Shown here one piece after another: positions 11,422-22,077 of a DNA stretch of 64,000 nt; positions within the stretch are counted from its first letter, which is position 1; each line of letters starts with the position of its first letter. Location of the stretch: the NCBI GenBank assembly GCA_014529385.2, contig CM043955.1, positions 138,807,108 to 138,871,107 of the forward strand, in the 5' to 3' direction. This DNA comes from Adiantum capillus-veneris (taxonomy: Eukaryota > Streptophyta > Polypodiopsida > Polypodiales > Pteridaceae). The notes under the pieces were generated by a model. The model did not search any database, was not told the DNA's origin, and saw nothing but the letters and a program-made list of their open reading frames with translations. The translations under genes and the position numbers were made by a program.

Positions 11422-12576
11422 GGCTGAAGGTCTAGTCCCATATTTAAAACTAATTCGGATGCTTACCTGCACACATCTGAGAAAATATGAATTGAAAAGC
11501 CGAAGGGTGTCTTTCACCCTTTTTGCTGCTGTAACATCGATGCCTGACGGCACATTCTGCTTGCTAGCAACAATTAGGGGCCGGTCAATGCACAGAGGAA
11601 TGATGTCTCTACAGATATTCGTGCCTGGCGAGATTGAGGGTAATGCCTCTCGAGCACAAACATGTCCTGGAGAAAGTAAAGAAGATGATGAGAGTTTCTC
11701 CTGTAATCGATCCAAAGCATTCTCAATTGCTTCTACGCTTTCTGCTACTCTGGTGATGATACTTCTTGTAGGTGGGGATGTGGCCGTTGAAAACTCCTCA
11801 GATTTTCGTAGCAGAAGCCTACGTCCAATTGGCATATTATCTGTATCAGTCTCAATGGTAGAGGTGGCCTCGGCCGAAGAGGAGGAAGACGAACATTTGA
11901 GCCTTCTGCGTACCTTCATGTTGGCTGAGGCGCCCTCTTCCCTGTTAGCATGAGGCTCTGCTGAAATAGCCCTTGCAAAATCATTTTCTGTGCCTTTGTC
12001 TTGCATGTGCATTTTCTTTTCAATGAGAGGAGAGGTGGACAATCTGAAGAGCCTCCGCCTGCCTGTTGGTTCTTTTACATCGTCCATATTATTTGATGCA
12101 GCCCTCAAGCTCGGCATACAAGATTGGGTCATTCTAATACGGGCACTTACTGCCATGGTCTCGTCTTTATGTGCATTGTCTTCTTCATCACTAGAAACCA
12201 CAGACAGTCTTCTGCTTGTAGGTGACGCAAAGCTTCGTCTCTTGTGGCAGAAAAACTCAGCTTCTTCCTCGTCACTCGGAACCACAGAGAGTCTTCTGCT
12301 TGCAGGAGAGGAGAAAGTTCGTCTCTTATAGCAGAAAAGTTCATGTTCTTCGTCATTATGTTCTCTTCTACAAACCGTGGTGACCTTGGGCTCCTCTGCT
12401 TCTGACTCTGCAGAATCGCTATCGATGATTATGACTTCAATATCGCGGATCCTTTTGGTGGGCGTCTGTCTGCTGCATGGCATTGTGCTCCTGAGGGTTA
12501 CCATGTGAGCGAGATTGGCTGCCTCTCCAGGATACAATGACGTTTTGTCAGGAAGTAGGGACTGCTGCAATGGCAA
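5919..12576 (-). CDS. SUVH4: SUVH4/KRYPTONITE-like H3K9 methyltransferase
   Basis: Predicted nuclear enzyme of about 880 residues that methylates histone H3 lysine 9. Exons on the minus strand, all with GT/AG borders: 12576-11467, 11378-11277, 10590-10536, 10431-10319, 10165-9995, 9214-9116, 9041-8943, 8093-8008, 7886-7727, 7639-7534, 6684-6502, 6353-6123, 6029-5919. Reading phases require one more exon of 3n+2 bases between 8942 and 8094; 8199-8180 (20 nt) fits but is unproven. Domains in order: acidic/basic N-terminal region with a SUMO-interaction-like VIIID at residues 48-52; SRA/YDG (GDQFFSR, SGNYEDD, YTYDGLYR), which in relatives reads methylated DNA; pre-SET with the nine-cysteine pattern (GCNCEGEC, VYECGPHCAC); SET with LINHSCDPNL and ELSYDYG; post-SET CYCGAHNC. 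Catalytic motifs look intact. The SET region resembles SUVH4 more than other SUVH members. The first Met of the exon 1 frame was taken as the start; M25 and M32 are alternatives. Confidence 0.9.
6943..7063. repeat. 62-bp tandem duplication in intron
   Basis: Two diverged copies of a 62-bp unit beginning TATCGAGG at 6943 and 7005, in the SUVH4-like intron between exon ends 7534 and 6684. It directly abuts the 148-bp duplication. Confidence 0.85.
7066..7361. repeat. 148-bp tandem duplication in intron
   Basis: Two nearly identical copies of a 148-bp unit beginning TAATCAAGATC at 7066 and 7214, within the same SUVH4-like intron. Only a few substitutions and a small indel separate them, so the duplication is recent compared with the adjacent 62-bp pair. 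Confidence 0.93.
8325..8625. repeat. diverged tandem repeat in intron, four units
   Basis: The motif CTGATGTACTAAGGAAGAAA followed by a CCAGCATACTG block occurs four times, starting at 8347, 8422, 8482 and 8562 (spacing 75, 60 and 80 bp), with variable linker. It lies in the SUVH4-like intron between the last SRA exon and the pre-SET linker exon. No coding potential was seen. Confidence 0.85.
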
Positions 12577-12698
12577 GCTTAGAGCTGCAAGACGAAGAGG
12601 ACTGCGTGTACCGGGCGGCCGGGAGTAGTGAGCGCCGCGATGACAAGATGGACTGTACTCTGTGGGTGATGGGCAGAGAGTGCAGAGACAGATACCTG

Positions 12699-12718
12699 AG
12701 AGAGAGAGAGAGAGAGAG

Positions 12719-12754
<36 letters not shown>
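12699..12754. repeat. (GA)n-(GT)n tract upstream of SUVH4-like start
   Basis: GA units followed by GT units, 122-178 bp upstream of the predicted start codon. On the gene's strand this reads (AC)n then (TC)n. CT/GA-rich tracts are common in plant 5' untranslated regions and can bind GAGA-type BBR/BPC factors, so a regulatory role is possible but inferred only. Confidence 0.9.
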
Positions 12755-12755
<1 letters not shown>

Positions 12756-12879
12756 CGCGAAATGAATTTTGTTTATTATTAGCATTTTGGAAAACGTTGA
12801 TGGGCTTTTTTGACCGTTGCCGCGGATATTCTAAAAAAAGAATGATTGTTTCTCTAGGTCGTTGTTAACAGATGTAGGC

Positions 12880-13345
12880 TGTCATTACTATAGTTAATGA
12901 TTGTAGCCTGCCAGCCTGGTCTATTATGTGACATTCTGACAAGGGAGCATGACGGCCACAAGATTAAGTAACACGATGTCTTAAATGACCCCAAGCGGTG
13001 GGATCTCCAGAGGAGGTTGAAGGGGGGGAATCTTGAGGATGACGGATTGCTGTCAAAAAGCCATCCCCGAAGATGCATGTGGGATTCAAACCCAAACAGC
13101 CACGATGAGAGGTTCACGCTCTATCCACGTGCATGCAAGCGTTTGATTGTTCCAGGGTGAAAACAAAAACATTATAAACTAAACCAAAATGCTAAAAAGT
13201 AACTAGGACTTAAAAAGTAAACACATACACATCTGACCGTTGAGCAACGTTTCGCATTTCGTGCCTCTCTTTCGTTCCGTCGATCCAATAGCTCACGCAT
13301 CCTTCAATAGCCCTATAATTTAGTCCTGAAGGCCTGGAGGGGACG
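12880..13345 (-). mobile_element. Helitron-like repeat, copy 2 (diverged)
   Basis: Minus-strand sequence aligns by eye with the plus-strand repeat at 19509-20135. Shared blocks include the 5' third (GGACTAAATTATAGGG), the tRNA-like segment (CACGTGGATAGAGCG, then GGGTTTGAATCCC at about 13083-13095) and the GGGGTCATTTAAGAC block. The homology extends well upstream of the tRNA-like part, so the repeat is larger than a simple SINE. Helitron ends are not clear in this copy. Boundaries are approximate. Confidence 0.6.
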
Positions 13346-13754
13346 AGCCACCACATTTAAGGACACAAGGTCTTACCCCAAAGGGGTGGGATCAATCGTG
13401 CCACGCATACATAGCGAGGCTTAAAAAAGCATCGGGCACCTCTTCATCCGAGTTTTACACCCACGTCGATGTCGTCTCAAGTTATCGTGCTTACCACGTA
13501 CTTGAGTGACTTTGGGGGGAAAACACATGTATGTAATGGTAAGCTCGAACATTATGCCCGATGTCCGAGTTTTCGAGTTAACTCTTCATAAATCAGACAG
13601 GCTACGTGGCCTTGAAACATGTGTGCTTTCCATCATAGATCCAAGGTTGGGGCTTCATTAAATACCTCATGCCCTTTAATCAAGAGGGGAGACAAGGGAT
13701 CCACCACGGAGACAAGCATAACAAATCTAGAGGTGGGAATTTGGAAAAGTCTAA
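13346..13754. other. no recognisable gene
   Basis: Only short frames. A stretch at about 13355-13395 faintly resembles the GATCCCAC...GGGGT...TTAA block of the Helitron-like repeat and could be a further fragment of it. Confidence 0.3.
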
Positions 13755-14011
13755 GGCTATGGTCACGCGAGGCTTAGTTTCCGTCATGAGCTCTGACACA
13801 CTGCAACTTTTGACTTGCTTAGTAGCTCAACTATGCCTAAAAAGGCATAGTTAGAAAAACAATTCCGGTCGCCACAGCTTCGCATTGAGTTTCTCTCTCT
13901 TGCTTGCGCCCGGCTCTCCCTCTCTCTACTTGCTGCTCTCGGTCTTCGCTTTGCACTCCTGTCAGATGCTCGCCAGGCTTACGGGTAACTAAGCCTCGCG
14001 TGACCAGGCCC
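13755..14011. mobile_element. Tourist-like (PIF/Harbinger) MITE
   Basis: A 257-bp element bounded by terminal inverted repeats sharing the 19-bp core GGTCACGCGAGGCTTAGTT. The 3' terminus reads GGGCCTGGTCACG on the minus strand, and GGGCCTG is typical of PIF/Harbinger and Tourist ends. Identical TAA trinucleotides flank it (13752-13754 and 14012-14014), matching the TTA/TAA target duplication of that superfamily. It contains no open frame that could encode transposase, so it would be non-autonomous. Confidence 0.8.
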
Positions 14012-14486
14012 TAAGAAATGGATGGGAAAAGGGGAAGATATCGATTTTGAGATGATGCTGCTACATCCAATACCTCCGTGCGTGAGCTCTAATGTAGAGT
14101 GTACGATTTTGTACATAGTGCTTTGTCACCATGCTTAGTCACGTGGTACATCATCCACGAGTCAAGTTGTGCAATCATCTTCCTCTCATATCAAAATATA
14201 GACAAGAACCTGTTAGCCTTGTTTTCGGCGTCTCTATTTGACTTTGGCAAATGGCAAGGGCATCATGAGTTCATAGCACGAGAACGTTCAATGCTGTAAA
14301 TTCGAGTAAAATTTGTTCGGCATGGAAGGTAAATTCGATCTGTCCTACTTCCCATGTAGCCTTATGTCGTAACCACTTCATTTACACGCATTTGTTGAAA
14401 TATTTTTAAGCTAGCTTGATATTGTAAATCCACCCTACTATGCATTTGGGCAACTTAGTAAATCAATGATACCCCCCACAGTAATT

Positions 14487-14690
14487 CAATGGTACCCTCC
14501 ACACAGAGGGGGTTAATTGTGAAAGATAGAGTGAAGTGATTGATTGGACATGAGAAACTTCACGTACACGCACCAAGAGGAGGGGGTAAGAAGGTTGTTT
14601 TGTAACTGCACCTCAAAGAAGTGCAGTTAGTGGAGGGGGGAGGGGGTAACTCAAAACAATTACCCCCCTCTTGTGTGGGGGTACCCATTG
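14487..14690. mobile_element. inverted-repeat element, MITE candidate
   Basis: Arms of about 34 bp form an imperfect inverted repeat: left 14487-14520 (CAATGGTACCC at its end) and right 14656-14690 (GGGTACCCATTG). A perfect 9-bp hairpin, TAACTGCAC with GTGCAGTTA, lies near the middle at about 14606-14632. A diverged extra copy of the terminus (TCAATGATACCCCCC) sits just upstream at 14463. No clear target duplication, so the superfamily is unassigned. Confidence 0.6.
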
Positions 14691-15385
14691 AGTGTGGCAA
14701 TTGAAAGATCACAAAACCAAGTTTACGGCCACGATCATGTGCATCATCCTCGAACTAAACTCACGCGCATCCTTCAACCTCATACTTCACCCATGTGAGA
14801 TAGAGATGAGGCTATCTAAAGGGCAAGACATTAGTCTTGCTTAGCCTTTTGGGCCTACCCAAAGACCATCGTCATAGCATTATAGCATTGCTTATATTTA
14901 CTTTTAGATGTAAATTTTATTTTATTTTCTCATCTTAAAAGATTATACCTTGGTAATTAATTAGAGACTAGTATGTGACCCGCACATTGCCGCGGCTACA
15001 TGTGCGTCACTTGAAGCAATGTTCTCCTTCCCTTCATAGGGAGGGCAAATGTCTATGATTCTCATGTGAGCTTTTATAGCTCTTTAATACACTTGTGCAT
15101 CAACCACCACTATAACTACTTTCTAGATGACAATGTATGACAACACACAAGGTCTAAGTGCCCTCCACATTCACACCAACCAAGGACAAATCTATCTTTT
15201 GGATCAACACTATGTCTACCTTTTTGAGTGTAAGATCAAACAACTAATGAAGTATAGTTACTCTCCACATTCTCGTGGATTGACCAAGGACAAATCTCCT
15301 TCTAGTTGATCATGTCAAGCTCCAACATACTCCTCCTAATCATGGAAAGTGTGCCCCCCCCCCGTCCCCCCTCCGTCTTTCTCTT

Positions 15386-15418
<33 letters not shown>

Positions 15419-16700
15419 TAAGTTCAAGAATTATCATGTCAATTTGAGGTCTCTTGGGAATAAATTAAGTAATGGGATCCCTTCACATGATGTCTTGTCT
15501 TAACATCCTATGTTTCTCTCTAAGGAGGCAACGAATTTGCGATTAGGCTAGAGACGTAGGCTAGAGATGTCTCCCTCACACAATTGATATGAGACCCTGG
15601 TGAGTGGTAGTGGCCCTCTAAATAGACTAATAGAGAGCTGGTATCCTTCTTTGGATACAGTGTTTGCATTGAACAACGAACTCTTTAGATGCATTAGCAT
15701 CCCCTCTCACCATCCTTACCAAGCAAGGCATTGGTCATGATAGCAACTCTCCCATGCTTCTCTCATGTAGTTTTGGTCTTGCATTTGGGGCATCACAGTC
15801 AACTAAATCATCAACTGCTGTTTGTTGGCACTTAGGATGCATGTACCAGCCATGACCCAACATGTCAACATTACACCACATAGTAGTAGAAGAAACTTTG
15901 CCATAGGTATGCACAACTGATTTGGTGAGCAGTGTGTCATTTTCTTCTCAAAGGAAGTATTTATGATGGGTGTGTGACCTAGGGGTGATTGCATGGCTAT
16001 AGCAACTTTGTCTCTATATGTGGGTAAATTTCAAAATTTACAGGTTGGATTTCACTCAATCTAGCTAGCATGTACACTTGCATCTACCAAGAATCGTCGC
16101 ATGGATGTTGAGGTCTCTTGTAATTGACCATAAGCAAGTTAGTGATATAAGGCATATATTGTTTGTTTGTGTACATTTGGCACCATCGGCACCTTAAAAT
16201 GTGACGGCAATGAAAGCAGAAAAGTTCACTCAATTGTTTCTCTTTGTAAGAGTTTTGGACATCATGCTAAAAGAAAGGGTGTGCTACAAAATACACACAC
16301 ACACATACACACATGCATGTTCTTCTTTGAGAGAGAAGACTGTATTCAATCCTTCACATGCTTGCCCTTACCCATATTTTATACCATAGCAGCCACTTGG
16401 CTTAGCTCCCACTCCCTTGAATGTGAGACAAATCATTGAGGCACTACATGGAGGGGAGTCTCTTTTTGTATGCAAATTACATCCCTTAACAATTTGAGAG
16501 TACGATCAACATTCCCTACATGAGTGCTTAGCTTTTGATCACATCAAACTTGCTTTACCCACATTTTCGCCCATACCATGGCCTACATACCTTTCTCTCC
16601 TAGCCACCTCATGGATTCAACTTGTCAGTGGCCACCCTTATATCCATAGTCTTCAAGCATGTTACATGTTTTACTCGGTCACATTAGTCAATCTGACCTT

Positions 16701-16710
<10 letters not shown>
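14691..16710. other. no recognisable gene; short microsatellites
   Basis: AT-rich sequence with no supported coding region. It holds a C-run (about 15354-15363), a (TG)n tract (about 15391-15418) and a short (CA)n stretch (about 16292-16310). Confidence 0.4.
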
Positions 16711-16774
<64 letters not shown>

Positions 16775-16926
16775 AACCTTTGAGGTTACTGTGATTGTTT
16801 CTATGATACTAAAAGTTATGTCCCCCTCTCCTTGTATAAGTATGTGAGCATGCAGGCCCTTGAGTTCAAGAATCAACCTTCATCGGCTAAAATTTTTTAG
16901 GTCTCTTGTGATCTTATTCTTCTTCT

Positions 16927-16980
<54 letters not shown>

Positions 16981-17116
16981 ACTTTCTATGCAACATGAAA
17001 ACTTGTTGCCAACAATGTTTGGATTGGATAAGGTTTCCCTAAACTTAATAGCTGAGAGTCAAGATTAGTCGGTCTCAAGATTAACAAGTTTCAAACCACG
17101 TCAGTAGGAAGAAAAA

Positions 17117-17171
<55 letters not shown>
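16711..17171. repeat. three (CT)n microsatellites
   Basis: Long CT tracts at 16711-16772, 16931-16978 and 17119-17171 lie within 460 bp of one another, separated by unrelated sequence. Ser-Leu and Arg-Glu open frames over them are artefacts. Confidence 0.97.
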
Positions 17172-17174
<3 letters not shown>

Positions 17175-18683
17175 GCTACATGTCTAGTTTTTGTAATATT
17201 AAAATGAAGCATGTGAGAAGCCAAGAGCCTAGTCGTGTGTACCAGCGAACCTACTTTTTGCCCGGTCACGAGTTGGCTCTTCTCTCTCTACCTATCTAAT
17301 CGCGATAGTTAAGAGCCTCGAAATGGGCATAGCCTTTCACATGGTTGAAAGGTAAAAGATACACATTACATATTATTCCTTGAAAACAAAATAAAATGAA
17401 AAGGAAATAAAATAGATGCAATAAAAGAAAAAACACACTAAAAACTAAACAAAAGAACATATTAATGCTTTCATTAAAATATATAGATTTAATAAGCTTA
17501 GAGAATAATAAATCAATTTAATAATTCAATAAAATGAATCTTCGTGGAGTCTTTAAATAAAAGGACTCTTTAGAAGTGAAAGTAATTTAAAAAAAAAACA
17601 ATACTTCACATGATGGATCAAACTCTTATTAATACTCTTAATCCTTTGTTCTAAGAAACACTACGGTAAAACCCTTAGTTTAAGAAACTTTAAGCCAGTG
17701 TTGGGTGCGTTTTTTGATTGTTGCAGAGTTTTGACTTCTCTCTAGTGCGGAACGTAGATGGAGTTAAGGTCAAACTGTAGCAAAAATTTGAGGGGCTATC
17801 GCGTCTCTGGCAATGTGTGCGATAGTGAAAAAGTTTCACTTTGTTTAAAAAATGGCTTCCCTCTCGGTTAGCAGGAACTTGCTCAAGATCTGTCTCATCA
17901 CTCGGTCAAATCAAGCATTTATCTTTGAAGCCACTTGTTTTCTTGACTTGCAAACAAAACTGGAAGGCTATTTAGTCATTCCAAAGTGACCAGGCTCTAA
18001 ATGTAAGCAAAATGACATAGAGGCAGTCCTACAATGGAGGCACATGCATAGTGGCAACCCTACAATAAGAGACCGTAATCATCATTTCTAGAGCGAGGCA
18101 AAGGGTCCACATTAGGTATGCAGCACCAAGGAGGATCAAAATGAGCAAAGGATTGCTAACTCCAAGACCAAGGCCAATACCCTAGCTGGCAATGATCATC
18201 CCCCAATGAAATCACATTAGTGTTCTGGAAAGATCATTTTTTTAAACATACAAAATTGCTTTCTTTTAATTTTCCAAGAGGAAATTTAGAAAATTAGGTT
18301 TATTTTGTAGGTTTTCACACTCTTTTTCTCTATTTTTGGACAGAATTTCTCCTTTTCCCTTTGTACTTAACCGGCATTTTTGAAATTGAAAACAACATGA
18401 TATTAAGCTACACATTTTTCCCAAACACTGAATGAAAGACCCGCCTTGTACGACCATTGCCGTGAGCACTATAGTAGCAGGAGGCAATTGAGTTTTGGGG
18501 GGCGGGGGGGGGGAGCATTCTCTGTCAAGCTCCAAGGCCAATCAATGGCACTCTCTCTCTCTCTTTTGAATAGAAATAGACACGCACACTCCTTAGTAGG
18601 ACTGAATAGGATTGGCCATCTCTCTCTCTCACAGACATACACACACACACACAGCTGCAACAAATAATGAAGACATCTCTCTT

Positions 18684-18715
<32 letters not shown>

Positions 18716-19054
18716 ACACGTTTGAGACAGACCAACTTATTGATGCATAGCATAGCTCGCAGCTCGTTATTTTCTCAAGCTACTAAGTAGAACCACCCTT
18801 TACAAAAACAAAAGTAATCACCCTTCAAAATTGAAGGCTAGAGTGAAACTCCATGGCCTTGCTAAAGAGTTTAAATAATTTAAATATATATATAGTACTA
18901 AGTACGTGACTTTTTGACAGAAATGAGAAGTCAAAATGAAATCTTTTCATTTTCTACCATCAAAGTACTTCCTACTAACCCTTCACTTTGCTACTTACCC
19001 TTAGGAGTATTTGCTACTTATCTTTCACTTTTACATTTCAAACCAAATGACTTT
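17172..19054. other. AT-rich, no recognisable gene
   Basis: No supported coding region. Short CT and CA tracts occur at about 18550-18720 and a G-run at about 18496-18512. Confidence 0.4.
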
Positions 19055-19334
19055 TGACTTACCCTTCACTTTTATATTTCAAACCAAATGTTTCTTGAGG
19101 TTCTTGAAATGATGGAGAGAGTGACACATGGATGCCCTCTCCTTCCTTAAAATTTTTAAGCACAATTATATATAGTATAGATATAGATATAGATGACTTC
19201 TCACTTACCTTTCACTTTTACATTTCAAACCGGATGTTTCTTGAGGTTCTTGAAATGAAGGAGAGAGTGACACATGGATGCCCTCTCCTTCCTTGAAAAT
19301 TTTAAGCTCAATTATATATAGTATAGATATAGAT
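19055..19334. repeat. about 140-bp tandem duplication
   Basis: Two adjacent copies of a unit running from ACTTACC..TTCACTTTTA to the TATAGTATAGATATAGAT end, copy 1 at about 19055-19195 and copy 2 at about 19196-19334. Both contain GAGAGAGTGACACATGGATG. Differences are few, so the duplication is fairly recent. Confidence 0.85.
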
Positions 19335-19740
19335 GTCATTGATATGACACCACACAATCAATCAAACGTCTATTCTCTATTTGACATATGTGTTAATTGG
19401 CATGAAATAAGATGGGTCACATCTATTACTCTTGATTTTTGTAGTGGCATTAACTATGTCCATAAAGAAGAGCTCTCTTTCAAGTTTCAAGGTTTCACTT
19501 CTATAGTATCTATACTATTACAAAAGGGGGAGGGATATCCTCGGGACTAAGTAACATGGAGTATTGAATGATGTGGGAGTCGTGGGATTGACAGGCGAGA
19601 AGTGAAACACGATTATCAAAAAAGCGTTCAACCGTTCGATGTATCCAAGTTTACTTTTTACGTCCTAGTTTATTTTTCAACATTTTCATTTAATTTATAT
19701 ATTTATGTTTTCCCATCTTGGACAACTAAACGCTCGCGTG

Positions 19741-19790
19741 CACATGGATAGAGCGGGTGCCTCTCTCCACAGCTGCCCGGGTTCAAATCC
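19741..19790 (+). promoter_or_regulatory. tRNA-like Pol III A/B boxes
   Basis: The A-box/D-arm-like segment ACATGGATAGAGCGGG (about 19742-19757) is followed, at about tRNA spacing, by a perfect B box GGTTCAAATCC (19780-19790). The second copy has GTGGATAGAGCG and GGTTTGAATCC at the matching positions. The region does not fold into an obvious functional tRNA, so I read it as a SINE-type promoter remnant carried by the surrounding repeat. Confidence 0.55.
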
Positions 19791-19924
19791 TGCTCGTGAC
19801 CCACGTTGACCTTTTGTCAACCGTCCGTCATCCTCGAGATTCCCTCTGCTCAACTCCATCTGTAGATCCCATCGCTCGGGGTCATTTAAGACCTCGTGTT
19901 ACGTACTCATGAGGGACGGATTAC

Positions 19925-19925
<1 letters not shown>

Positions 19926-19961
<36 letters not shown>

Positions 19962-19965
19962 ACCA

Positions 19966-20004
<39 letters not shown>
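19926..20004. repeat. poly-C joined to (CA)n
   Basis: About 36 consecutive C followed by CAC and then CA units. It lies inside the Helitron candidate, downstream of its tRNA-like part. Confidence 0.97.
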
Positions 20005-20006
<2 letters not shown>

Positions 20007-20073
20007 ATGTGGCGCTTGCTCCTTAATCCGGCTGGTGTAACCTGCGCCTTCGGCTCCATAGTGATTGCACAGC

Positions 20074-20110
<37 letters not shown>

Positions 20111-20135
20111 GGCCGAAGGCTACCGGCCACACTAG

Positions 20136-20625
20136 TATATAATGGAAGGAGAGGGCCTCCACTTGTCACTCATTCGTTCACTTGAAAGAAAATCTTACAA
20201 AATATCTAATATAAATTACAAAAGTGAAAGCTAAGATTTATAATGGAAAAGTGAAAGGTAAGTTTGTAGGAAATAAAAAGCTTGAAGATCGGACAGAAGA
20301 TACTTGTGGCGACTTCATGATCGGCTTTGTAGATGGTTTATGTTAGTTTAGTTTGGTATGTTGTCTTGTTTGGCGATCATGGTAAATGTTTTGGATTTTA
20401 ATTTAATTCTCTCACATTTTGTGAATTTTATAAAAAAAAGAAGCGTTTTGATGATGTAAAGTCAAAAGACTTTAGAATAAACGTACAAACTTAAATGCAC
20501 ATAACAAAAAAAAATAGCTTTATTAAAGATTTTGAAGATACGTTTGGCTTTATCTTTTTACGGGATTTTTTTCAAGACCAATATTGATATTTTTTTGAAA
20601 TTTGTACAAGTTTTTATTTCTTTAA
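20136..20625. other. AT-rich, no recognisable gene
   Basis: No coding region or repeat structure recognised between the Helitron candidate and the TTAA-flanked element. Confidence 0.4.
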
Positions 20626-21964
20626 CACTAGAATGGTAACAGGACACTTTTATGTCCTTGGACACTTTTGTGTCCTGTTAAGTGACCGTTTTGCTTGAAT
20701 TATTTAAAGAGTATGAAAATGAATTTCTAGGTGCTATATATCCACAAAGTTGCCTTATGAGCTGAAAAAAACTTAGCATTTTTTTTTTAGTATTGATCTC
20801 ACCATTAACCTTACTCTTGCACAACATTTTTGAACCTAAACTGTGTGACAAAACGGGTCCTTTTTTTGGCTTTTTTTCAATTTTTGGCAACTATACCACT
20901 CTAAACTTCATGTTTGTGAGGTTTAGATGGCTAGAGGTTAGGCCTTCACAGTTCTTAACATGTTTTGATGCTTGTAGGGAGAGCTAAGTGTTAAAATTAA
21001 AAGTTATGACCAATTTACAAGAATTGCATAATCCTGTTTTTTGGCCAAAATTAGCACTTTTATGATTTTTTTGGTGGCTTTCTTGATATCCAAATTCAAT
21101 TTTGATTGTGTGAGTGTAATGTATAACATAAAGCTAATCTTCCTTGAGTTTTGGGGGACCTAATATGCTATATATCATAGTATATGATGATGGTTGAGTT
21201 TTTTGATTGCTGAAAAATACGATACATTTTAGAGTAGCAAGTATAACTTTCTCAATATTGCTAGTTTCTTAGGCCAATTGTGTGTATTTTGTAGGTAGTG
21301 ACCATATCTAATCATAGACTACAAACTTGGCTAGATATTGAGTAGTTTCTATGGGTTTCTAGAGGTCATAATGCTAAACCCAGTTTTTTCATGTTTGCTG
21401 TATTTAGCACTTTATCATTGCCCCCAAGGTTCCAATTGTAAGAGATCCATTATCCTTTTGACATGCTCCATGGCTCCTTTTGAATCCAGAGGCCCAAAGG
21501 GAACTAAGAAAACATGTATATAGTATCTGTATTGAGCGTGACTATAGAAACTTTGATGATAGGTCCGCAGAATGGAAAAAATGCAACCTTTTTGTACCTA
21601 TTTTTTTTGCCCAAAAATAAATTAGTGAGGTAAGAGCAACCATATGTTTTGGTCACCAACCCATGGAAGTTAACGGGGCATTTTATCTCATGTCCTACAA
21701 AAATCTCCACTCTTATTAATATGCAATCAAGCGTAAGAAATTGCTATTTTGGGCAAAATGCACTGGTCCATCAACTTTGGAGGCTTGTGGTGACCAAGGG
21801 ATGAGAAAAATTACAAGTTTCTCATTTTTTCCATATGTAGTAGTTATTGAACTATAAGCTCATGAAAGGATTTTTCAAAATGAGTGGATCTACGATGGTT
21901 TTGGAATTTTTTCCCAAAACCCTGAAAGGACACTTTTATGTCCTGTTAGTTTACCATTCTAGTG
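20626..21964. mobile_element. CACTAG-ended element with TTAA flanks
   Basis: Termini CACTAGAATGGTAA (from 20626) and TTACCATTCTAGTG (to 21964) are perfect inverted repeats, and both ends abut TTAA (20622-20625 and 21965-21968). TTAA target sites are diagnostic of piggyBac-like elements, and CCCTAGAA-type ends are known in that superfamily. CACTA elements share the first five bases but make 3-bp duplications, which fit less well. Subterminal palindromic blocks GGACACTTTTATGTCC occur near both ends, with a second copy GGACACTTTTGTGTCC on the left. The 1.34-kb interior has no transposase frame, so this is a non-autonomous derivative. Confidence 0.6.
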
Positions 21965-22012
21965 TTAAAGAGATTGAGGAAAAAGGAGAAAGCTCACCTA
22001 TCCACGAGTGAC

Positions 22013-22015
<3 letters not shown>

Positions 22016-22075
<60 letters not shown>
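22016..22075. repeat. (GA)n microsatellite, Cop1 target
   Basis: About 30 GA units ending exactly at the Cop1 left LTR. The target duplication AGAGA is part of this tract, so Cop1 inserted into it. Confidence 0.97.

Positions 22076-22077
<2 letters not shown>

Larger units (their letters stand above)
19509..20135 (+). mobile_element. non-autonomous Helitron candidate
   Basis: The 5' end reads TCTATACTATTAC after a host A (19508), like plant Helitron 5' termini. The 3' end is a 7-bp stem hairpin (GTGGCCG 20109-20115 with CGGCCAC 20124-20130) followed by CTAG (20132-20135) and a host T. Helitrons insert between A and T, start TC and end in a hairpin plus CTRR. The hairpin lies closer to CTAG than is usual. 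Inside are a tRNA-like Pol III box pair, a 36-base C run with (CA)n, and (GA)n. It encodes no Rep/helicase. The related copy at 12880-13345 shows that the whole unit, not just the tRNA-like part, is repeated. Confidence 0.6.

Noticed and set aside
11267-11953. 228-codon plus-strand ORF
   Set aside because: It is antisense to exon 1 and intron 1 of the SUVH4-like gene. Its codons mirror that exon, and part of it is a CT-repeat serine/leucine run.
19741-19812. A functional tRNA gene
   Set aside because: A/B-box-like sequences are present, but no acceptor-stem pairing or clean cloverleaf could be drawn. It lies inside a repeated element.
20626-21964. Assignment to the CACTA (En/Spm) superfamily from the CACTA end
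   Set aside because: The flanking TTAA on both sides fits a 4-bp TTAA target better than the 3-bp duplication of CACTA elements. Not fully excluded.
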